NCBI RefSeq assembly: GCF_000365305.1
Contig: NZ_CM001841.1
Span: forward strand, 3,071,120-3,135,119
Length of the DNA stretch: 64,000 nucleotides
Reading direction: 5' to 3'
Source of the DNA: Dickeya dianthicola NCPPB 453
GTDB taxonomy: Bacteria; Pseudomonadota; Gammaproteobacteria; Enterobacterales; Enterobacteriaceae
Below the pieces are notes generated by a model that saw only the letters and a program-made list of their open reading frames with translations, searched no databases and had not been told where the DNA came from. Shown in pieces: positions 41,597-50,712 of this stretch; the stretch's first letter is position 1, and every line of letters starts with the position of its first letter. Position numbers and translations under genes: made by a program.

Positions 41597-41701
41597 GTGA
41601 TCGCCAATAAATTGTTGGTGGTCGCCAATAGATAGTTGGTGGTCGCCAGTAAATTGTTGGTGGCCGCCAATAGATTGTTGGTGGTCGCCAATAGATAGTT
41701 T
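41597..41701. repeat. 21-bp tandem repeat, 5 copies
   Basis: Units GTGGTCGCCAATAGATAGTT+G at 41597, 41618, 41639, 41660 and 41681. Alternate units resemble each other (AGATAGTT versus AAATTGTT/AGATTGTT), suggesting that a 42-bp pair was also duplicated. Confidence 0.95.
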
Positions 41702-41813
41702 GCCATGAAGACGGCGACAAATCAGCAGATATCACCGCCGGACGGCGCGGACTGTGGGATGTGGCGATAAGGTTTTGTTTAGTGACCGGCACGGAACGGG
41801 TAAACTACATACT

Positions 41814-41873
41814 ATTGAAAATCATGCCATTGAAAATCATGCCATTGAAAATCATGCCATTGAAAATCACGCC
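41814..41873. repeat. 15-bp tandem repeat, 4 copies
   Basis: ATTGAAAATCATGCC at 41814, 41829 and 41844 identical, and at 41859 with one change; a decayed fifth copy follows. It lies 76 bases before smrB. Confidence 0.95.
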
Positions 41874-41949
41874 ATTGAACATTGCCATCACGGCGAATAC
41901 CGTATTGATGTTCTGTAGCAGAACCGCGACGATGACAGAGTGACGCACA

Positions 41950-42492
41950 ATGAAAAAAAAATTCATCCTTGATGACGAGGAACAGGCGCTTTTCCGCACG
42001 TCAGTGGCGGGCGCCACCCGGTTACGTCAGGACACCTATGTTCACCGCCCGGCCCGTATCAGGCCTGGTGCGTTGCCGCCACGGCGGATGATTCAGGAAC
42101 AGGTGGACGCCAGTTTCTATTTTTCGGACGAGTTTCAGCCGCAGTTGGAAAATGAAGGGCCGACGCGTTATGTGCGGCCGGGCGCCAGCCATTACGAACT
42201 GAAGAAACTGCGCCGCGGCGACTATTCGCCGGAATTGTTTCTGGACCTGCACGGGCTAACGCAGTTGGAAGCCAAGCAGGAACTGGGGGCGCTGCTGGCC
42301 GCCTGCCGGCGCGAACATATCTACTGCGCCTGCGTGATGCATGGTCATGGCAAACACATACTCAAACAGCAAACGCCGCTGTGGCTGGCCCAGCATCCGG
42401 ATGTACTGGCGTTTCATCAGGCGCCCAGAGAATTCGGCGGCGACGCAGCCCTGCTGGTGCTGGTGGCGCAGGAAAGCGCCGACGAGGAATAA
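41950..42492 (+). CDS. smrB: ribosome rescue endonuclease SmrB
   Basis: Cleaves mRNA at collided ribosomes. 180 residues. C-terminal Smr domain (about 95-175) with [19 protein letters not shown] and the catalytic-loop [12 protein letters not shown]; the N-terminal stretch beginning [15 protein letters not shown] is the ribosome-binding extension. Divergent from prmB, as in E. coli. No strong ribosome site before the ATG. Confidence 0.95.
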   Translation: MKKKFILDDEEQALFRTSVAGATRLRQDTYVHRPARIRPGALPPRRMIQEQVDASFYFSDEFQPQLENEGPTRYVRPGASHYELKKLRRGDYSPELFLDLHGLTQLEAKQELGALLAACRREHIYCACVMHGHGKHILKQQTPLWLAQHPDVLAFHQAPREFGGDAALLVLVAQESADEE

Positions 42493-42559
42493 CCCTCCTC
42501 GCCTCACCGTCTCCCGCCATTTTGGAAAATCGCCGACGGCAAAACCGCAGACAAACCAG

Positions 42560-42583
42560 ACAGGCGCCGCTAATGGCGCCTGT
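42560..42583. terminator. stem-loop between convergent smrB and sixA
   Basis: ACAGGCGCC (42560-42568) and GGCGCCTGT (42575-42583), perfect 9-bp stem with a 6-base loop, in the 101-base convergent gap. T-tract is weak. Confidence 0.7.
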
Positions 42584-42593
42584 TGTCGGACGA

Positions 42594-43079
42594 TCAGGGT
42601 TTGACTTTGGCTGTCAGTTGGGACGGCGTGACCTGCCAGTGGTATACGCCCGTACCGGAGACATCATCCAGCTCAACGCAGGCAATGGCCGACGTGGCGA
42701 ACATGGGCGCGGTTTCCGTCGGGCACAGCCCGGCGACCAGATATCCCACCAGCGGCAAGTGGGAAATCACCAGCACCGCATTGGTGCCTTCTTTCGCCAG
42801 CGCCAGCAGATAATCGCACACCAGTTCGGCGTTGCCTCCCGGCGTCAGCTCCGGCAGGTATTCACTTTCCGGCAGCGGCAACACCTCCGCCGCGACCTGC
42901 AACGTCTGTTGAGCCCGCACGTAAGGACTCACCAACACCCGATCAATATCAACCGACTGATCGTTGAACCAGGCTGCCATCTGACGAGATTCTTCATCTC
43001 CCCGGCTGCTTAAAGGCCGGAGCGCATCACTGGCGGCGTCAGGTACGGCATCACCATGACGCATGATAAAAACTTGCAT
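42594..43079 (-). CDS. sixA: phosphohistidine phosphatase SixA
   Basis: RHG-type phosphatase of 161 residues that dephosphorylates histidine phosphotransfer domains; in E. coli it acts on NPr of the nitrogen PTS. The phospho-acceptor His8 is in FIMRHGDA and the second conserved histidine is in VISHLPLVG. In E. coli it directly follows fadJ; here an 875-base gap separates them. Confidence 0.95.
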   Translation of the reverse strand: MQVFIMRHGDAVPDAASDALRPLSSRGDEESRQMAAWFNDQSVDIDRVLVSPYVRAQQTLQVAAEVLPLPESEYLPELTPGGNAELVCDYLLALAKEGTNAVLVISHLPLVGYLVAGLCPTETAPMFATSAIACVELDDVSGTGVYHWQVTPSQLTAKVKP

Positions 43080-43954
43080 ATTACACCGCTATATTGATGA
43101 AAAAAGGGCAATAAAACCCTGGGGATAGCTTCAGGTTAGCTGAATCGGCACGGGGCCGTTTTGCGGTAGGTCACAGCCTGGTATCGGGTATCGCCTTATC
43201 CTGCTGATGGCGTTTTGACCAGCGCAAAGCGCATTTTTTTACCCCAATTGCCGGCGAATCGCAACCAACCGCATCATGCGCTGCGCTGCGCTACGGCCCC
43301 GCTATCAAGCCGTGGCCGGCAACTTCCCGTCTTTTCAGGCAATTAACCTTAATTTCTTCAGGGAAAAGCCGGCATCATGTCATCATAATATGCTGCCAGC
43401 TATCTTTCAGGTTTCATTTTACAGCAGTTTAAACTAAAAAATAATTTTCATTCAGATAAAAAAATTACCAATTACCACAATACAGAATAAACCGGCACCG
43501 GTTTTATTTTGCTGACACTTTTACACTTTTTCATCTTATAACCGCGGGAAATACTGGAAAAAATACCCCGCCTCACTCATAGTAAAAAGAGAAAACAGCG
43601 GTGCCGAATACAGCACGTTTAAATAATTCAGCGCGGTATTATGCCCAGCATTCAGGGAATTGTTATACTGGGTGGTAAAAACAACGGAATGTTTAAATAA
43701 AAAACAAGCATTTTCAATAAAATAAAGTCATCACTCCGCTAACGGGCCATCGTGTTCAGCATTTTTATCAATTAACTTTTTTCGACTGAAAGTGAATCCG
43801 AAAAATAATGTTATTCAGTAGCCAATAAAATAATTTTTTTAAACAAGATCGGTTTTTTCATTCAAAAAATCTGCCTTACTGATTTCTACTTTATTATTTT
43901 ACGCATCCGACAAGAATAAAAAATGATAGCGGATTCAGGTTTCTCTTCCACCGC
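43080..43954. other. 875-base gene-free, partly AT-rich stretch between fadJ and sixA
   Basis: No frame of credible length on either strand. The first 300 bases have normal composition; from about 43,400 to 43,930 the DNA is strongly AT-rich with long A and T runs. A terminator-like imperfect inverted repeat (43486-43508, CCGG core flanked by A/T runs) could end an unknown small transcript. In E. coli these genes are close neighbours, so this looks like an insertion relic or an undescribed regulatory or RNA region. Confidence 0.6.
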
Positions 43955-46147
43955 TCAGCGTTCCATTTCATCAGCAAAGTCAACCTGCTGCGACTGCCGC
44001 CGCCGCAGTCCTTCCGCCGGCGCAAACCGATCGCCGTACTGCGCCTGCAACGACAGCAGGGTTCCCACCACCGTTGCTATCCCTAATTGATTCATGTAAT
44101 GGAACGGGCCGCCCAGAAACGGCGGAAATCCGATCCCCATCACCGCGCCGATGTCGCCGTCGCCCGGACGGCGGATCACCCCTTCATCCAGACAACGCAC
44201 CGCCTCATTCAACATCATCATGACGCAGCGCTGTGCAATCAGCGCCGGATCCAGGTGCGCTTTGGCCGTCACATCCAGCAAGGGATAAAGACTGCCGTCG
44301 GGCACGTTGCCCTGACGCCGCCACAACCTGCATAACCGCTCATAGCGCGATTGATCGTAGCGATAAAAGCCACGGCCGTTTTTACGGCCTTTCCGGTTGT
44401 CACGGGCAATCGCTTCCAGCGCCGGCGGCGCGCAAAACCGCGCGCCCAGCTCCGCCACCAGCACCGGTACAATCTTCATCGCCACATCAATCCCCACCTC
44501 ATCCAGCAAGGTGAAAGGCCCGACAGGGAAACCGAAACGCACCAGCGCCCGATCAACCGACTCTACCGGTTCGCCCTCCAACAGGCAGCAAGCGGCTTCA
44601 TTCAGGTAAGGCGCCAGAATGCGATTAACATAAAACCCGGCCTTATCCGCCACCACGATGGCGGTTTTGCCCTGCTTCTTCGCCAGCGCCACCGTGGTGG
44701 ACAGCGCCTGCTCGCTGGTTCCGGCATGCGGAATCACCTCGACCAGCGGCATCTTGTCCACCGGGCTGAAATAGTGCAGGCCTATCACCTGTTCGGGCCG
44801 GCTGGCGCCGGCGGCTATCTGATGAATCGGCAGCGACGAGGTATTGGTGGCAAACACTGCATGCGGCGGCGTCACTGCTTCGGTTTCCCGCACCATCTGC
44901 TGTTTGAGCGCCACATCTTCGAATACCGCTTCTATCACCACATCAACATGCTCAAATCCGCGGTAATCGGTGCCACCGGAAATCAGGCTCATCTGTCGCC
45001 GCTGCTCTGCGGGCGTGATGCGCCGGCGCGCCACCTGTTTGTTCAAGCGCTGCCAGCTGTGGCACAGCGCGTGGGTGACGCCTTGCTCATGGATATCTTT
45101 AATCCTGACCGGCAATCGACCGTTAAGCGCGGTGACGCTGGCGATGCCGCCGCCCATCAAACCGCCGCCCAGCACCCCGACCCGGCGCAGCGGACCGGGC
45201 TCGACCGGCGCGCCCCGCTCTTTTTTCAGCGCGGTGGCGGTAAAAAACAGCCGCCGCAACGCCACGGACTCCGGCGACGCCACCAGTCGGCCGAAAGCGC
45301 GGGCCTCCGCCTGATAGCCGGCCTGACTGCCTTGCTCCAGACCACGACGCACCACGTCAATGATGCGCGTCGTCGCCGGGTAATTGCCCTGGGTTTTCGC
45401 CTGCGTCTGCCGCCGCAACCGCTCAAACAGCCAGCGGCGGACGTAAGGCAGCATCAGCAACCGGTGCCGCCAGCCGGGCGAGGACGCCTGCCGTTTACCG
45501 CGGCGGATAAAGTCCAGCGCCGCCTCCAGCAATACGGCGTGCGGCACCACCTCATCCACCAACCCGAGCCGCCGCGCCTGAGCCGCCTGCAACTGCCTCC
45601 CGGTCAGAATCAATTCCAGCGCGCGGTCCACGCCAATCAAGCGTGGAAGCCGCTGGGTGCCGCCTGCGCCCGGCAATAGCCCTAATTGCACTTCCGGCAA
45701 CCCGAGACGGGTACTGTCGTCCGGCGTACAGAGACGATAATCGCAAGCCAGCGCCAGCTCCAGCCCGCCGCCCAGACAGGCGCCGTGAATAGCCGCCACC
45801 ACCGGGAACGGCAAACGGGCGATCGCCTCCAGTGCTTCCTGCCCGGTTTCAGCCAGCGCCTGCGCCGCTGCGGCGTCGGAACAGGCATCCAGCATGCTGA
45901 TATCCGCCCCGGCGATAAACGACTCCGGTTTGCCGGAAAGAATGACCAGCCCCTGCAGGCCGCGGTGCCGTCGGGCCTGCACCAGCACCGCACGTATCTG
46001 TTCCGCGAATTCCGCTTTCAGGGTATTCACTTTCTCGCCGGGGACATCCACGGTAATCACCCCGATATTATCGGGGCGTAGCATCAGCCGAAAAGCGGCG
46101 AGCGCCTCATGGTCGTGCGCCTGCTGCGTCGCATTCAATTCGGTCAT
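43955..46147 (-). CDS. fadJ: fatty acid oxidation complex alpha subunit FadJ
   Basis: Enoyl-CoA hydratase / 3-hydroxyacyl-CoA dehydrogenase of the anaerobic-type beta-oxidation complex. 730 residues from ATG 46145-46147, which has GGAGGT six bases upstream. The crotonase domain ([28 protein letters not shown]) is followed by the dehydrogenase domain ([13 protein letters not shown] near 332, [15 protein letters not shown]). Both active regions look intact. Its usual partner gene fadI directly upstream is reduced to a relic, so no cognate thiolase is encoded here. Confidence 0.95.
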   Translation of the reverse strand: MTELNATQQAHDHEALAAFRLMLRPDNIGVITVDVPGEKVNTLKAEFAEQIRAVLVQARRHRGLQGLVILSGKPESFIAGADISMLDACSDAAAAQALAETGQEALEAIARLPFPVVAAIHGACLGGGLELALACDYRLCTPDDSTRLGLPEVQLGLLPGAGGTQRLPRLIGVDRALELILTGRQLQAAQARRLGLVDEVVPHAVLLEAALDFIRRGKRQASSPGWRHRLLMLPYVRRWLFERLRRQTQAKTQGNYPATTRIIDVVRRGLEQGSQAGYQAEARAFGRLVASPESVALRRLFFTATALKKERGAPVEPGPLRRVGVLGGGLMGGGIASVTALNGRLPVRIKDIHEQGVTHALCHSWQRLNKQVARRRITPAEQRRQMSLISGGTDYRGFEHVDVVIEAVFEDVALKQQMVRETEAVTPPHAVFATNTSSLPIHQIAAGASRPEQVIGLHYFSPVDKMPLVEVIPHAGTSEQALSTTVALAKKQGKTAIVVADKAGFYVNRILAPYLNEAACCLLEGEPVESVDRALVRFGFPVGPFTLLDEVGIDVAMKIVPVLVAELGARFCAPPALEAIARDNRKGRKNGRGFYRYDQSRYERLCRLWRRQGNVPDGSLYPLLDVTAKAHLDPALIAQRCVMMMLNEAVRCLDEGVIRRPGDGDIGAVMGIGFPPFLGGPFHYMNQLGIATVVGTLLSLQAQYGDRFAPAEGLRRRQSQQVDFADEMER

Positions 46148-46429
46148 CGCGTTACCTCCAGTGCCCCCAAACCGCCCGCCGCACAAGCGGTAACCAGCCC
46201 CAATCCGCCCCCTCGCCGACGCAATTCATGCAGCGTCTGGGTTACCATGCGCAGCCCGGTGGAATACTCCGCTACGGCGGGCGCCACCGGCAGTAATACC
46301 GTGATAAACCGTGGCCTGCCGGGCAAACGGGGTTCTTAGCCCACTGACAATCGCAATGCGGTCGCCACGCCGGGTGACCAGCGGCACTACTTTTTTGCGT
46401 TCGCGTTCGCGCATAACCATTCCGTTCAT
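46144..46429 (-). pseudogene. fadI: fadI relic (3-ketoacyl-CoA thiolase) with two internal deletions and a frameshift
   Basis: Three pieces of FadI survive. The N-terminus from ATG 46427-46429 reads through [19 protein letters not shown] to YHGIT. In the next frame a short middle piece [13 protein letters not shown] (about 46246-46290) follows, then the C-terminus [20 protein letters not shown] to the TGA at 46144-46146. In intact FadI (about 436 residues) these pieces are far apart; roughly 350 codons including the catalytic cysteine are missing. The second junction falls at an Arg-Met codon pair (CGCATG) present at both original sites. The relic's stop overlaps the fadJ start (ATGA). Confidence 0.9.
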
Positions 46430-46609
46430 CCCTTTTCAGAGACCGATGGGGTCTGAACTGATTGTTAACCTGAAGATTACATTATGCAAACAAGTAAAGA
46501 CCAAACAGCGAGCCACACCACGCTTCCGGGCGTTCATGCGCGATGGAAATAAGACAGCAAAGGCTGAGAAAAAAAAGGAATAACGAAGCGGAAAGATTCA
46601 GGAAACGGG

Positions 46610-46642
46610 GCCTCGCTCAGCGTATTAGCCGCAGAGCGAGGC
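46610..46642 (-). terminator. stem-loop downstream of yfcZ
   Basis: GCCTCGCTC (46610-46618) and GAGCGAGGC (46634-46642), a perfect 9-bp stem with a 15-base loop, in the gene-free 254 bases between yfcZ and the fadI relic. The T-tract is poor. Confidence 0.5.
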
Positions 46643-46660
46643 AGAGTGCGCCACGATATG

Positions 46661-46696
46661 ATCGGTTAGCGCAGGGTAATCGATTAGCGCAGGCCC
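46661..46696. repeat. 18-bp duplication covering the yfcZ stop
   Basis: Two copies of ATCGRTTAGCGCAGG (46661-46678, 46679-46696). On the minus strand CTGCGCTAA, the last codons and stop of yfcZ, appears twice in a row. Confidence 0.85.
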
Positions 46697-46980
46697 AGTT
46701 GAAAGATCAGGGTTTCCGCCTGGCAGCTAAACGTGAAATCCATATCCAGTTTGAAGCCGCCTTCCGCCTCGGACAGGCGGGCGTCAATCACGCAGGGCTC
46801 GGATTCAACCGAACGGGCTTTTTCCGTCAGTTGTTGCTGCGTCTGCTCTGCGTCGCTATGGTGGGTAAACACACGACTGTAAGATGCGGTGCAATCGGTG
46901 TTATCCATTACGGTTCCTACATCCACACAGCAACAGGCGGCGGTTTCTTCTGCGCTACATTTGTTAATCGCGTTCGTCAT
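46684..46980 (-). CDS. yfcZ: YfcZ/YiiS family protein
   Basis: 98 residues, cysteine-rich at the N-terminus (CSAEETAACCCVDVGTVMDN) and ending FSCQAETLIFQLGLR, both hallmarks of YfcZ. Function unknown. Located between fadI and fadL as in E. coli. Relatives begin at the codons of the KCSAEET motif; the ATG at 46978-46980 adds a few residues. Confidence 0.92.
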   Translation of the reverse strand: MTNAINKCSAEETAACCCVDVGTVMDNTDCTASYSRVFTHHSDAEQTQQQLTEKARSVESEPCVIDARLSEAEGGFKLDMDFTFSCQAETLIFQLGLR

Positions 46981-47102
46981 GGCAAAACTCCTCTGCGGCG
47001 ACAGGCGCTTCCACAGTCGGAAGCACGCTATCCATCTATTCGGCCCTCATTTTACCCACCTCGGCCGTCTATCACTAGCACTTACCGATTAAAGGGGCAT
47101 TA

Positions 47103-47118
47103 CGTGATGAAAATCACA
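47103..47118. promoter_or_regulatory. CRP-type site
   Basis: CGTGA-N6-TCACA, one mismatch from the TGTGA-N6-TCACA consensus. 123 bases from the yfcZ start and about 240 from fadL; which gene it serves is not clear. Confidence 0.6.
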
Positions 47119-47252
47119 CATTATCGTTATTTTTCAATTAAATAGGATGAATAGCGTAAATAAAACCATAACGATTGTTAAGTTAATGTGATTTTTTAAT
47201 GACCCTTACAACATTTGATCAACCAAAAGAAAACATTCCGTTATTTTGCTTT

Positions 47253-47281
47253 TATACTTTCGCCACTGGTCTGCTTTGTCA
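47253..47281 (+). promoter_or_regulatory. fadL promoter -10 and candidate FadR operator
   Basis: TATACT at 47253-47258 is a good -10 hexamer. ACTGGTCTGCTTTGTCA (47265-47281) resembles the FadR half-site ACTGGTCTGA of E. coli fadL. FadR repression of fadL is established there; here it is inferred by position and similarity. Confidence 0.55.
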
Positions 47282-47360
47282 GCCCATTAAGCCCCCCTAC
47301 AATGCGCGTCCCTTGTTACACGCTTAACAAAAATGACAAACGTTCAGTGAGGTTTCGGTC

Positions 47361-48614
47361 ATGAGCCAGAAAGTCCTGTTAAAGAAAACATCACTTGCTG
47401 TGGCGCTGGCGCTAATGGCATCCAATGCAACCGCTGCCGGTTTCCAGTTGAATGAGTTCTCCTCATCCGGTCTGGGCCGCGCCTTCTCGGGTGAAAGCGC
47501 GATTGCAGACAACGCCACCTCCGGCAGCCGCAACCCGGCGACCATGACGCTATTTGACCGCCCGGCTTTCTCCGGCGGCGTGACCTACATTAATCCGGAC
47601 ATCGATTTGCGCGGTTCCAGCAGCACCGGCCGCGATGCCAGCGAAGACAATATTGTGCCGCACGCCTGGGTGCCCAACCTGCATTTCATCATGCCGCTGA
47701 ACGAGCAGTGGGCGGTAGGTGCATCCGCCACCACCAACTTCGGTCTGGCAACCGAATTCAGCGACAACTTCAGCGCCGGCTCCATCGCTGGCAAAACCGA
47801 CCTGAAGACCTCCAACCTGAATCTGAGCGCGGCCTATCGTCTCAACCAGCATTTCAGCTTTGGTCTGGGCGTCAACGCCGTGTATGCCGATGCCAAGATT
47901 GTGCGTAACGCCGGCGAAGTCGGCCCGGCGCTGGGCGTGAGTTCAACCTCTGAAATCATGCATATGGACGGTAAAGAGTGGGGATATGGCTGGAACGCCG
48001 GCATCCTGTATGAACTGGATAAAAACAACCGTTTCGGCCTGAGCTACCGCTCTAAGGTGGACATCGATTTTAACGGGGCTTTCAGAAGCTCACGGACTCC
48101 CGCGCGCGGTACGGTTCCTGCCAACCTGACGCTCAACCTGCCGGAAATGTGGGAGTTCTCCGCTTACCACCGCGTCGATCCGCAATGGGCGGTTCACTAT
48201 AGCCTGGCCTACACCAGTTGGAGCACGTTCCAGGAACTGCGCGCTACCGACAGTAACGGCCAGCCACTGTTTCAGAAAGACGAGCGCTTCCACGACTCTT
48301 ACCGCATCGCTCTGGGGACGACGTACTACTACGACAACAACTGGACGTTCCGCACCGGCATCGCGTTTGACGATAGCCCGGCACCAGCCGACAAACGCAC
48401 CATTTCTATCCCGGATCAGGATCGTCTCTGGCTGAGCGCCGGCACCACCTACGCCTTCAACAAAGACGCCTCGGTGGACGTGGGCGTGTCTTACATGCAC
48501 GGCCAGAAAGTCACCATCCACGAACCCGGCGTCGCGGCTAACCTGCCCTCTTACACCTTTACCGCTAAAGGTCAGGCGTGGTTGTACGGCGTGAACTTCA
48601 ACTACAGTTTCTAA
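47361..48614 (+). CDS. fadL: long-chain fatty acid outer membrane transporter FadL
   Basis: Outer-membrane beta-barrel channel for fatty acids. 417 residues, somewhat shorter than E. coli FadL (446). Signal peptide cleaved after ATA near residue 25; the mature N-terminal hatch begins [19 protein letters not shown] and contains the conserved NPAT (SGSRNPATM). Barrel strands end with the C-terminal aromatic [13 protein letters not shown] lies about eight bases before the ATG. A strong terminator follows. Confidence 0.95.
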   Translation: MSQKVLLKKTSLAVALALMASNATAAGFQLNEFSSSGLGRAFSGESAIADNATSGSRNPATMTLFDRPAFSGGVTYINPDIDLRGSSSTGRDASEDNIVPHAWVPNLHFIMPLNEQWAVGASATTNFGLATEFSDNFSAGSIAGKTDLKTSNLNLSAAYRLNQHFSFGLGVNAVYADAKIVRNAGEVGPALGVSSTSEIMHMDGKEWGYGWNAGILYELDKNNRFGLSYRSKVDIDFNGAFRSSRTPARGTVPANLTLNLPEMWEFSAYHRVDPQWAVHYSLAYTSWSTFQELRATDSNGQPLFQKDERFHDSYRIALGTTYYYDNNWTFRTGIAFDDSPAPADKRTISIPDQDRLWLSAGTTYAFNKDASVDVGVSYMHGQKVTIHEPGVAANLPSYTFTAKGQAWLYGVNFNYSF

Positions 48615-48638
48615 CCGAACACCTACCCTGTTCGTAAA

Positions 48639-48668
48639 AAAGGCCGCGATTGCGGCCTTTATTTTTTT
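48639..48668 (+). terminator. rho-independent terminator of fadL
   Basis: AAAGGCCGC (48639-48647) and GCGGCCTTT (48652-48660) with a GATT loop, followed by ATTTTTTT. Part of the T-tract is copied in a downstream duplication (48661-48698). Confidence 0.92.
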
Positions 48669-48698
48669 ATGGAAAGTCGATTTTTTATGGGGAAGTCG
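48661..48698. repeat. 18/19-bp duplication behind the fadL terminator
   Basis: T6-8 followed by ATGG(A/GG)AAGTCG occurs twice in a row (48662-48679, 48680-48698). Confidence 0.75.
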
Positions 48699-48717
48699 GT
48701 GATTTATGCCAGCGGCA

Positions 48718-50289
48718 TTATTCCGGCTTCACTTCCATGTAGTTCAGTTTCAGCGTGCTGCTGGTGTAACCACGGATCTTGTTGGTCAGATCGATATTGC
48801 CTTCCAGTTTCTGGCCGTAAGACGGAACGATCTCCTTCAGTTTGGCCTGCCATTCCGGCGTCGCAACCTTATCCTTGAACACGGTCTGCATCAGGCTCAG
48901 CATGATCGGCGCCGCGGTGGACGCACCTGGCGACGCGCCCAGCAGCGCAGCGATAGAACCGTCTTTGTCGCTGACAATCTCAGTGCCCAGCTTCAATACG
49001 CCGCCCAGATCGTTGTCTTTCTTGATGACCTGTACGCGCTGACCCGCCACCGCCAGACGCCAGTCAGACTGTTTGGCCTGCGGGAAGTACTCTTTTAGCG
49101 CGGCAAAACGGTCATCGTCGCTCATCATCAACTGGCCGATCAAGTATTTCACCAGATCGACGTTATCGATCCCCACATTTACCATCGGCATAAAGTTGGA
49201 GGTGTTCATCGAAGAGAGCAGATCCCACAGCGAACCGTTTTTCAGGAATTTGCTGGAGAAGGTGGCGAACGGCCCGAACAGCAGCGCCGGCTTACCGTTG
49301 AAAATACGGGTATCCAGATGCGGTACGGACATCGGCGGCGCACCAACCGAGGCTTTACCGTATACCTTGGCGAGATGGCGTTTTACGATGTCCTGGTTAT
49401 CGGTGACCAGGAACTCGCCGCCGACCGGGAAGCCGCCGTAGTTGCCCGCTTCCGGAATGCCGGATTTCTGCAGCAGTTGCAGCGCCGCGCCGCCGGCGCC
49501 AATGAACACGAACCTGGCTTTGATAGCGCTTTCTTTACCGCCGTTTTTCAGGTCGGCCACTACCACGCTCCAGGTTTTGTCCGGGTTGCGCTTGATATCG
49601 CGCACTTCGTTGCTCAGTTTCAGGTTGAAAGTCGTATGCTGTTTCAACCCATCCACCAGTTGGCGGGTAACTTCGCCATAGTTGACGTCGGTGCCGATCG
49701 GCATACGGGTGGCGGCAATCTTCTGTTTCGGATCACGCCCCTCCATCACCAGCGGGATCCACTGCTTGATCTGCTCCGCGTTGTCGGAAAACTCCATGCC
49801 GCGGAACAGAGTGCTGTGTTGCAGCGCCTGATAACGTTTGTTCAGATAATTAACGTTGTCGTCGCCCCACACGAAACTCATGTGCGGCACGCTATTGATG
49901 AACGACGACGGGTCTTTCATCACATTGTGAGAAATTTGATAAGACCAGAACTGACGAGAGATTTCGAACGCTTCGCTGATTTCAACAGCTTTGCTGATGT
50001 CAATCGACCCATCGGCTTTTTCCGGCGTGTAATTCAGCTCCATGAACGCGGAGTGGCCGGTGCCGGCGTTATTCCAGCCGTTGGAGCTTTCCTCAGCCAC
50101 GTTATCCAGACGCTCGACCATGCTGATGGTCCAGTTCGGTTCCAGTACCTGTAAATAGGTGCCCAGCGTGGCGCTCATGACACCGCCGCCGATCAGAACC
50201 ACATCCACTGCTTTATTTTCTTCCGCCATGACCGGCTGTGCCAGCCCGATGGCGCCCAGACACAAGGTGGTAACCACTCGTTTTTTCAT
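48718..50289 (-). CDS. mqo: malate:quinone oxidoreductase
   Basis: FAD enzyme oxidising malate to oxaloacetate with electrons to quinone. 523 residues. FAD loop [17 protein letters not shown] (about 30-46), then [26 protein letters not shown] and [16 protein letters not shown]. The protein begins with a signal-peptide-like segment (KKR, hydrophobic core, AEE near 22-24) as also seen in E. coli Mqo, so its side of the membrane deserves care. Convergent with fadL. Confidence 0.96.
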   Translation of the reverse strand: MKKRVVTTLCLGAIGLAQPVMAEENKAVDVVLIGGGVMSATLGTYLQVLEPNWTISMVERLDNVAEESSNGWNNAGTGHSAFMELNYTPEKADGSIDISKAVEISEAFEISRQFWSYQISHNVMKDPSSFINSVPHMSFVWGDDNVNYLNKRYQALQHSTLFRGMEFSDNAEQIKQWIPLVMEGRDPKQKIAATRMPIGTDVNYGEVTRQLVDGLKQHTTFNLKLSNEVRDIKRNPDKTWSVVVADLKNGGKESAIKARFVFIGAGGAALQLLQKSGIPEAGNYGGFPVGGEFLVTDNQDIVKRHLAKVYGKASVGAPPMSVPHLDTRIFNGKPALLFGPFATFSSKFLKNGSLWDLLSSMNTSNFMPMVNVGIDNVDLVKYLIGQLMMSDDDRFAALKEYFPQAKQSDWRLAVAGQRVQVIKKDNDLGGVLKLGTEIVSDKDGSIAALLGASPGASTAAPIMLSLMQTVFKDKVATPEWQAKLKEIVPSYGQKLEGNIDLTNKIRGYTSSTLKLNYMEVKPE

Positions 50290-50712
50290 GTTTATGTCCC
50301 GTTATGTCAATATGTCATCCCTGCAGGTGAACAAGGGTGATTCCAGATTAGCGAGATAACGATGCAGGAACGATGAGCCATGAGAAACACGGCGGCAACC
50401 CGTAGCAGGCGCACGGCAACGCCTTCGCCGATTTCAGCATAAAGCAAAAACGGCTGACGACAGGCGGAGATAAAAACACGTTACGCGATATGCGATACGC
50501 GAATACCTGCTCAGGGCCGCTGAATCGTTACACTCTCTAACCGGCTGTTATTATTGTTACATAAGCGGTAGAAATAAATTTATGTAATTAAATTAACGCG
50601 CAACAACAATATAACGCTTCATGAACAATCAGTTTAGCGGGCTTTAGGCGGGGAGATAAAAAGATGAGTGATAATCGGCGCCCGCAGGCGCCTATTAATA
50701 CTGAAAAGAGAC
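50290..50712. other. mqo upstream / mlaA downstream spacer
   Basis: 423 bases without a gene. The central part (about 50,530-50,640) is AT-rich and probably carries the mqo promoter. A GGCGCC-CGCA-GGCGCC hairpin (50677-50692) lies just after the mlaA stop and may end that transcript, though without a strong T-run. Confidence 0.6.

Larger units (their letters stand above)
41570..41949. other. prmB/smrB divergent spacer with two different tandem arrays
   Basis: 380 bases with no convincing gene. The left part (41597-41701) is a 21-bp array, the right part (41814-41873) a 15-bp array. Promoters for both genes must lie between or within them. A minus-strand frame from ATG 41704-41706 encodes five heptads through the first array and runs out of frame into prmB, but it lacks a ribosome site. 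Confidence 0.75.
46981..47360. other. yfcZ/fadL divergent spacer
   Basis: 380 bases, AT-rich in the centre, with no gene. It contains a strong CRP-type dyad (47103-47118) and a FadR-type sequence next to the presumed fadL promoter (47253-47281). Short frames crossing it are shadows of yfcZ or random. Confidence 0.7.

Noticed and set aside
39455-41635. 726-codon plus-strand frame over aroC and prmB
   Set aside because: Antisense shadow; both minus-strand genes have complete catalytic motifs.
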